A stretch of 13,577 nucleotides of DNA. Origin: Neisseriaceae bacterium. Lineage in GTDB: Bacteria; Pseudomonadota; Gammaproteobacteria; Burkholderiales; UBA11063. Made by a program: the position numbers and the translations under genes. Positions 12,027 to 13,577 of the stretch are shown here, one piece after another. The number at the start of each line of letters is the position of its first letter. The first letter of the stretch is position 1. The stretch spans positions 1 through 13,577 of the forward strand of contig DAHXMX010000013.1 in the NCBI GenBank assembly GCA_027371515.1. The letters are read 5' to 3'. The notes beneath the pieces were generated by a model. That model worked only from the letters and a program-made list of their open reading frames with translations. It was not told the origin of the DNA and searched no databases.

Positions 12027-13577
12027 ATGAAAATATTATCTACAAATGTTTATGTTGGACCTAACATATATGCTAATTTTCCTGTGATTCGTCACGTGAT
12101 AGACTTGGGTTTTCTTGAGTCTTGGCCTACCGCTAAAATAGGTGAAAAATTTATTTCTGATTTAGTTAAGGCTGTCCCAGGATTGGCTGAGCATGGTTGT
12201 TCTTATGGTGTAGCAGGGGGGTTTTTGCGTCGGATGCGTGAGAACGAAGGAACTTGGATGGGGCATGTTTTAGAGCATGTTACCCTTGAAATCCAAAATA
12301 TGGCTGGAGCTAATGTATCCTTTGGTAAAACTCGTGCAGTAGTAGGCGGCAAAATTGGTACTTATAACATGGCTTATGAATACAAACAAGAAGATGTTGG
12401 TATACGTGCATGTCAATTAGCTAATGATCTTATTATGAGCTTATTGCCAGATGATTTAAAAGCTCAAGCTGATGAAAAAATTATAAACGATTTTAACTTT
12501 GAAAAAGAAATTGTAAGTTTCATTCGTTTTGCTCAAAGTAAAGAATTTGGCCCAAGCACGAGCGCTTTAGTTAATGCAGCTAAAGAACGTGATATTCCTT
12601 ATATTCGTTTAAACGATCAATCATTAGTTCAGTTTGGTCATGGTAAATTTCAACAACGTATTCGAGCAACTATTACTAGCCGTACAACTGATATTGCAGT
12701 AGATATTTCTTGTGATAAAGCAACAACTAATAAATTATTAGATGCATTAGGTCTTCCGGTTCCTAGACAATATGCAGTTCGTCGTGTTGATGATGCGGTT
12801 TACTATGCTAAACGCTTAGGTTATCCGGTAGTAATTAAGCCATTAGATGGTAATCATGGTCGTGGTATTTCCATTGATCTTAAAAATGAAGAAGAAGTGC
12901 GAAAAGCATTTGAAGTAGCCAAAACAGTTTCTAGTTCAGTTTTAGTAGAGCAGTATATTACTGGTTTTGATCATAGAATGTGTGTAGTAGATGGTAAATT
13001 AGTAGCAGTAGCTAAACGTGTACCAGGACATGTTATTGGTGATGGTAAGCATACAATTAAAGAATTAGTTGAAATTGTTAATCAAGATCCACGTCGTGGC
13101 GTTGGGCATGAAAAAGTTTTAACTCGTTTAGAATTAGATTATCAAGCTGAAACTTTGATGACTAAAGCTGGTTATACAGCTGATTCAGTATTAAAAGATG
13201 GTGAATTATTATATCTTCGTGATACAGCTAATTTATCAACAGGCGGTACCGCAATTGATGTTACAGATAACGTACATCCAGATAATCGCATGATGGCTGA
13301 ACGTGCTGTGTTAGCAGTAGGTTTAGATGTTGGTGGAGTTGACTTTTTAACACCTGATATTTCGCGTTCATATTTAGATGTTGGCGGTGCAATTTGTGAA
13401 GTGAATGCAGCTCCTGGTTTTAGAATGCATGTATCTCCTAGTGAAGGTAAGCCTCGTGATGTAGCTGGTGCTGTAATTGATATGTTATTCCCTGATCCAA
13501 AAAAATCACGTATTCCTATTGCAACAATAACTGGTACTAATGGTAAGACAACTACATCGCGAATGGTTGCACATATG
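12027..13577 (+). CDS. cphA: Cyanophycin synthetase CphA, N-terminal 517 residues (runs off window)
   Basis: CphA polymerises aspartate and arginine into cyanophycin (multi-L-arginyl-poly-L-aspartate), a cytoplasmic nitrogen store, using ATP. The open frame starts at ATG 12027 (GGGGGAG about 10 bases upstream) and is uninterrupted to the window edge. The N-terminal CphA domain covers about 1-160 (GLAEHGCSYG, GHVLEHVTLEIQNMAG). The ATP-grasp domain covers about 220-475, with KPLDGNHGRGI (from K271) and EQYITGFDHR, and ends with EVNAAPGFRMH. The Mur-ligase-like domain begins near 495 with the P-loop GTNGKTTT (503-510, K507). The remaining Mur-type part, which normally brings the protein to roughly 870-900 residues, lies beyond the window. 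Order and motifs fit CphA1-type enzymes. Whether a second cphA copy or a cyanophycinase follows cannot be seen. Confidence 0.95.
   Translation, partial: MKILSTNVYVGPNIYANFPVIRHVIDLGFLESWPTAKIGEKFISDLVKAVPGLAEHGCSYGVAGGFLRRMRENEGTWMGHVLEHVTLEIQNMAGANVSFGKTRAVVGGKIGTYNMAYEYKQEDVGIRACQLANDLIMSLLPDDLKAQADEKIINDFNFEKEIVSFIRFAQSKEFGPSTSALVNAAKERDIPYIRLNDQSLVQFGHGKFQQRIRATITSRTTDIAVDISCDKATTNKLLDALGLPVPRQYAVRRVDDAVYYAKRLGYPVVIKPLDGNHGRGISIDLKNEEEVRKAFEVAKTVSSSVLVEQYITGFDHRMCVVDGKLVAVAKRVPGHVIGDGKHTIKELVEIVNQDPRRGVGHEKVLTRLELDYQAETLMTKAGYTADSVLKDGELLYLRDTANLSTGGTAIDVTDNVHPDNRMMAERAVLAVGLDVGGVDFLTPDISRSYLDVGGAICEVNAAPGFRMHVSPSEGKPRDVAGAVIDMLFPDPKKSRIPIATITGTNGKTTTSRMVAHM

Overview
This is an AT-rich (roughly one third G+C by eye), densely packed bacterial chromosome segment from a Gram-negative organism. 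LptD and SurA show that it has an LPS-bearing outer membrane. The adjacent DUF2844 and DUF3443 genes, which I associate with Burkholderia-type Betaproteobacteria, together with the lptD-surA-pdxA order, cyanophycin synthetase and UbiX, point to a low-GC betaproteobacterium, possibly a Neisseriales-like lineage. That placement is inference. I see no rRNA, tRNA, CRISPR array or recognisable transposase gene.

Layout: (1) 4-1609, plus strand: the 3' end of ffh (SRP54 M domain), then a glutathione S-transferase-like gene and a BCP/PrxQ peroxiredoxin joined by a 4-base overlap, closed by a hairpin terminator lying inside the end of the convergent rph gene. The ffh reading frame stops matching Ffh about 20 bases from the window edge, and its first codon in the window is a stop, so the gene looks interrupted there or the sequence is misjoined. 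(2) 4478-1642, minus strand: DUF2844 secreted protein, DUF3443 lipoprotein, hotdog acyl-CoA thioesterase, RNase PH. The DUF3443 protein carries two DTG/DSG motifs and other marks of a two-lobed pepsin-like aspartic peptidase. This is the most interesting protein in the window. (3) 4479-4711: divergent promoter region with an extended -10 element of identical sequence facing each way, a dyad over the minus-strand -10, and a long perfect palindrome in the lptD leader. (4) 4712-11514, plus strand: lptD, surA, pdxA, a pyrophosphate-type phosphofructokinase and ubiX, tightly spaced or overlapping and probably one transcript. (5) 11599-11913: monothiol glutaredoxin grxD. (6) 12027 to the window end: the first 517 codons of cphA, cut just after the Mur-ligase P-loop.

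Together the plus-strand operon couples outer-membrane assembly (SurA chaperones outer-membrane proteins, and LptD is one of its clients) with vitamin B6 synthesis, PPi-linked glycolysis and prenyl-FMN synthesis for ubiquinone. The PPi-PFK and ubiX occupy the place where rsmA/ksgA commonly follows pdxA. The minus-strand cluster begins with two exported proteins of uncharacterised families and ends with ordinary housekeeping genes.
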